Assembly (NCBI RefSeq): GCF_003663845.1
Contig: NZ_RCCA01000001.1
Location: 4,340,001 to 4,404,000 of the forward strand
Length of the DNA stretch: 64,000 nt
Reading direction: 5' to 3'
From: Chryseobacterium sp. 7
Lineage (GTDB): Bacteria; Bacteroidota; Bacteroidia; Flavobacteriales; Weeksellaceae
Shown here: positions 61,419 to 64,000 of the stretch, one piece after another
Layout: each line of letters starts with the position of its first letter
Position numbering within the stretch: the stretch's first letter is position 1
The notes under the pieces: generated by a model
What the model was told of the DNA's origin: nothing
Database searches by the model: none
Seen by the model: only the letters and a program-made list of their open reading frames with translations
Program-made: the position numbers and the translations under genes

Positions 61419-63059
61419 ATGCTATCAAAAATAAATCCAACACAAACTAACAGCTGGAAAGCACTTGACGAACACTTCGGGGGAAACGATTTTGATCTTA
61501 GAACCCTTTTTCAATATAATCCGAACCGTTTTAAAGAGTTTTCCATTCAAAAGGACAACTACCTTTTTGATTATTCTAAAAACTTAATTGATTCCAGAAC
61601 AAAGGATCTTTTACTACAATTGGCTGAGGAAAGCCAGCTAAAAGATGCTATTTCTAAAATGTTTTCCGGAGATAAAATCAATGAAACAGAAGGAAGAGCT
61701 GTGCTACACACTGCATTAAGAGATTTTTCTGACCGTGAGATCCTTGTGGACGGAGAAAACATCAAGCCACAGATCAAAAGAGTTCTTGAGCATATGAAGT
61801 CCTTTTCTGAAAAAGTGATTTCAGGAGTGCACAAAGGTTTCAGTGGAAAAGAAATTACGGATGTAGTGAACATCGGAATTGGAGGATCAGATTTGGGTCC
61901 TGTAATGGTTTGTTCTGCTTTAAAGCATTTTAAAACAAGATTAAACGCTCACTTTGTGTCCAATGTGGACGGAAATCATATCGCAGAAGTAGTGAAGAAT
62001 TTAAATCCCGAAACTACTTTATTCATCATTGCTTCCAAGACATTTACCACTCAGGAAACAATGACGAATGCCAATTCAGCTAAAGACTGGTTCCTGAAAG
62101 CAGGAAAACAGGAAGATGTAGCAAAACATTTTGTTGCCTTATCTACTAATATTGAAGAAGTTAAGAAGTTTGGAATTGCAGAAGAAAATATTTTCGAGTT
62201 CTGGGACTGGGTAGGCGGAAGATACTCTCTTTGGAGTGCTATCGGACTAAGTATTGTTCTTTCTGTAGGATATGAAAACTTTGAACAGCTTCTAAAAGGA
62301 GCTTTTGATACAGATCAGCATTTCCAGACCGCAGATTTTTCGGAAAATATTCCTGTATTAATGGGACTTTTGGGAATCTGGTACCGTAATTTCTATGCGG
62401 CTACTACTTACGCAATCTTGCCTTATTCTCAATATCTGGACAGATTTGCAGCTTATCTTCAGCAGGGAGATATGGAAAGTAACGGAAAATGCGTAGACAG
62501 AAACGGAGAATTTGTAGAATATGAAACAGGACCTATTATTTGGGGAGAGCCCGGGACAAATGGTCAGCACGCATTCTATCAATTGATCCACCAGGGAACA
62601 GAATTGATCCCGGCAGACTTTATTGCCTATACAAAGAGTCCAAACAAAGTTTCGGATCACCAGGATAAATTATTAGCGAACTTTTTTGCTCAGACTGAAG
62701 CGCTTGCCTTCGGAAAGCTGGAAGAAGAAGTGGAAGAGGAACTTAGAAATTCCGGTAAATCTGATGAGGAAATTGACCGATTACTTAACTTCAAAGTCTT
62801 CCACGGAAACACACCAACTAACTCAATATTATTCAAAGAATTAACTCCTTTTTCATTAGGTCAGCTAATTGCTTTATATGAACACAAAATTTTTGTTCAG
62901 GGAGTAATCTGGAATATTTTCAGCTTTGACCAGTTTGGAGTGGAATTAGGAAAAGTATTAGCCAATAAAATCCTTCCTGAATTGGAGAACAGTGAGGCAA
63001 TAAGCTCTCATGACAGTTCTACTAATGGATTGATTAATTACTATAAAGAAAATAAATAG
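61419..63059 (+). CDS. pgi: Glucose-6-phosphate isomerase
   Basis: The 546-residue enzyme interconverts glucose-6-phosphate and fructose-6-phosphate. It has the SIS-domain motifs VVNIGIGGSDLGPVMVC near residue 150 and SKTFTTQETMTNA near residue 207, and the catalytic-site segment GGRYSLWSAIGLSI near residue 267. The late part contains the conserved Lys/His positions (GKVLANKILPELE). The length fits the family (about 549). It is followed 47 bp later by folD. Confidence 0.96.
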   Translation: MLSKINPTQTNSWKALDEHFGGNDFDLRTLFQYNPNRFKEFSIQKDNYLFDYSKNLIDSRTKDLLLQLAEESQLKDAISKMFSGDKINETEGRAVLHTALRDFSDREILVDGENIKPQIKRVLEHMKSFSEKVISGVHKGFSGKEITDVVNIGIGGSDLGPVMVCSALKHFKTRLNAHFVSNVDGNHIAEVVKNLNPETTLFIIASKTFTTQETMTNANSAKDWFLKAGKQEDVAKHFVALSTNIEEVKKFGIAEENIFEFWDWVGGRYSLWSAIGLSIVLSVGYENFEQLLKGAFDTDQHFQTADFSENIPVLMGLLGIWYRNFYAATTYAILPYSQYLDRFAAYLQQGDMESNGKCVDRNGEFVEYETGPIIWGEPGTNGQHAFYQLIHQGTELIPADFIAYTKSPNKVSDHQDKLLANFFAQTEALAFGKLEEEVEEELRNSGKSDEEIDRLLNFKVFHGNTPTNSILFKELTPFSLGQLIALYEHKIFVQGVIWNIFSFDQFGVELGKVLANKILPELENSEAISSHDSSTNGLINYYKENK

Positions 63060-63106
63060 TAAGTAAAAAGAAAGTAAAAGTAAATCTATAAAGTAAAAAA
63101 GTAAAA

Positions 63107-63991
63107 ATGGCAGAAATTCTTGACGGACTTAAAGTATCCAAGGAAATTAAAGCAGAGATCAAGGTTGAAGTAGAAAAGATTCTCGCAAGCAAAAGAAGAG
63201 CTCCGCATTTGGTAGCTATTCTTGTAGGAAACAATGGAGCTAGCAAGGCTTATGTAAATGCTAAAGTGAAAGACTGTGAGGAAGTAGGATTTCAATCAAG
63301 CTTGATCAAATTCCCAAGCACGGTTTCAGAATCTGAATTATTGGAAAAAATTGATGAGCTTAATAAGTCTAAAGCAGTAGATGGATTTATCGTTCAGCTG
63401 CCTTTACCAGACCAGATTGATCAGGAAAAAATCATCAATGCTATTGATCCAAGAAAAGATGTGGATGGTTTCCACCCTGAAAACTTCGGAAAAATGGCTC
63501 TTGAGATGGATACTTTCTTACCGGCAACTCCTTTCGGTATTTTAACATTATTAGAAAGATATAATATTGAAACCAAAGGAAAAGACTGTGTAATCATCGG
63601 AAGAAGTAAAATTGTAGGAAGACCAATGAGCATCCTGATGGGAAGAAAAGATTTCCCTGGAAACTCTACCGTTACCCTTACGCACTCATACACGAAAGAC
63701 ATCGAAGAATATACGAGAAAAGCAGATATTGTAATTACTGCTTTAGGAGATCCTCATTTCTTAAAAGGAGATATGATTAAAGCAGGAGCAGTAATCGTAG
63801 ACGTGGGTATTACAAGAGTAGATAATGACTCTCCAAAAGGATATTACCTTGCAGGTGACGTAGATTTTGACAGCTGTGCAGAAAAAGCAAGCTGGATTAC
63901 CCCCGTACCTGGAGGAGTAGGACCAATGACAAGAGCAATGTTGATGAAAAACACCATCATTGCTTACAAAACTTCGGTCTATAACGACTAA
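63107..63991 (+). CDS. folD: Bifunctional methylenetetrahydrofolate dehydrogenase/cyclohydrolase FolD
   Basis: The 294-residue enzyme oxidises methylene-THF to methenyl-THF and hydrolyses it to formyl-THF. It has the catalytic K/Y region (VGNNGASKAYVNAKVKDCEE), VDGFIVQLPLPDQ, KDVDGFHPENFG, and the NADP-binding part GRSKIVGRPMSILMGRKD, ending with VPGGVGPMTRAMLMKNTI. The 47-bp gap from pgi contains AAGTAAAA-like repeats and no obvious terminator, so read-through from pgi is possible. Confidence 0.96.
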   Translation: MAEILDGLKVSKEIKAEIKVEVEKILASKRRAPHLVAILVGNNGASKAYVNAKVKDCEEVGFQSSLIKFPSTVSESELLEKIDELNKSKAVDGFIVQLPLPDQIDQEKIINAIDPRKDVDGFHPENFGKMALEMDTFLPATPFGILTLLERYNIETKGKDCVIIGRSKIVGRPMSILMGRKDFPGNSTVTLTHSYTKDIEEYTRKADIVITALGDPHFLKGDMIKAGAVIVDVGITRVDNDSPKGYYLAGDVDFDSCAEKASWITPVPGGVGPMTRAMLMKNTIIAYKTSVYND

Positions 63992-64000
63992 TTTTAAAAT

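Overview
The window comes from a member of the Bacteroidota, class Flavobacteriia, most likely Chryseobacterium or a close relative in the Weeksellaceae. This rests on low-GC DNA, the Bacteroidota -7 promoter motif TAnnTTTG upstream of many genes, several TonB-dependent receptors, a fused cytochrome cbb3 subunit CcoNO, a ThiH-type thiamine operon, and a small 'KLNRTDLREIQGG' leader peptide of a type common in chryseobacteria. I see no rRNA, tRNA, CRISPR array, insertion sequence or prophage.

Layout. 1-3.7 kb: a partial lipoprotein serine hydrolase, a 2-hydroxyacid dehydrogenase, a GxxExxY gene flanked by inverted repeats, an acyl-CoA thioesterase and an HU-like membrane protein. 3.9-7.2 kb: a TonB receptor under a TPP riboswitch (probable thiamine uptake) and a WG-repeat protein. 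7.4-12.8 kb: two different aconitases in tandem. 12.9-18.4 kb: two divergent outer-membrane receptors. The first has an unusual leader with a short SAM-I-like element and a 14-codon ORF ending in four Cys codons. 18.5-25.4 kb: the thiamine operon thiS-thiC-tenI-like-thiD-thiE-thiG-thiH-thiF under a second TPP riboswitch, with a hairpin covering the thiS start codon. 25.5-28.1 kb: rluA-type pseudouridine synthase, panB and a Crp/Fnr regulator. 28.2-37.0 kb: the high-affinity cbb3 oxidase cluster ccoI, ccoS, ccoNO, ccoQ, ccoP, ccoG, ccoH and a SafE-family gene, with two FNR-like palindromes. 37.0-50.8 kb: serS, asnB, a frameshifted flippase, a glycosyltransferase, and a respiratory Fe-S gene pair interrupted by an AAA ATPase-DUF4276 (Toprim-like) gene pair, followed by an MlaD-type protein. 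50.9-64 kb: a PpiD-like foldase (frameshifted near its start), lon, an AI-2E family transporter, a Cys-rich double-glycine peptide, DoxX, an acyl-CoA dehydrogenase, DUF4349, pgi and folD.

The genes mainly cover core metabolism: the TCA cycle (aconitases), glycolysis (pgi), one-carbon metabolism (folD), cofactors (thiamine, pantothenate), microaerobic respiration and envelope upkeep. The clearest accessory features are the ATPase-DUF4276 pair inserted between co-transcribed genes, the GxxExxY cassette, and the peptide-plus-riboswitch leader. At least two genes (flippase, PpiD-like) each lack one base in a homopolymer run, so either the assembly has small deletion errors or these genes are truly broken.
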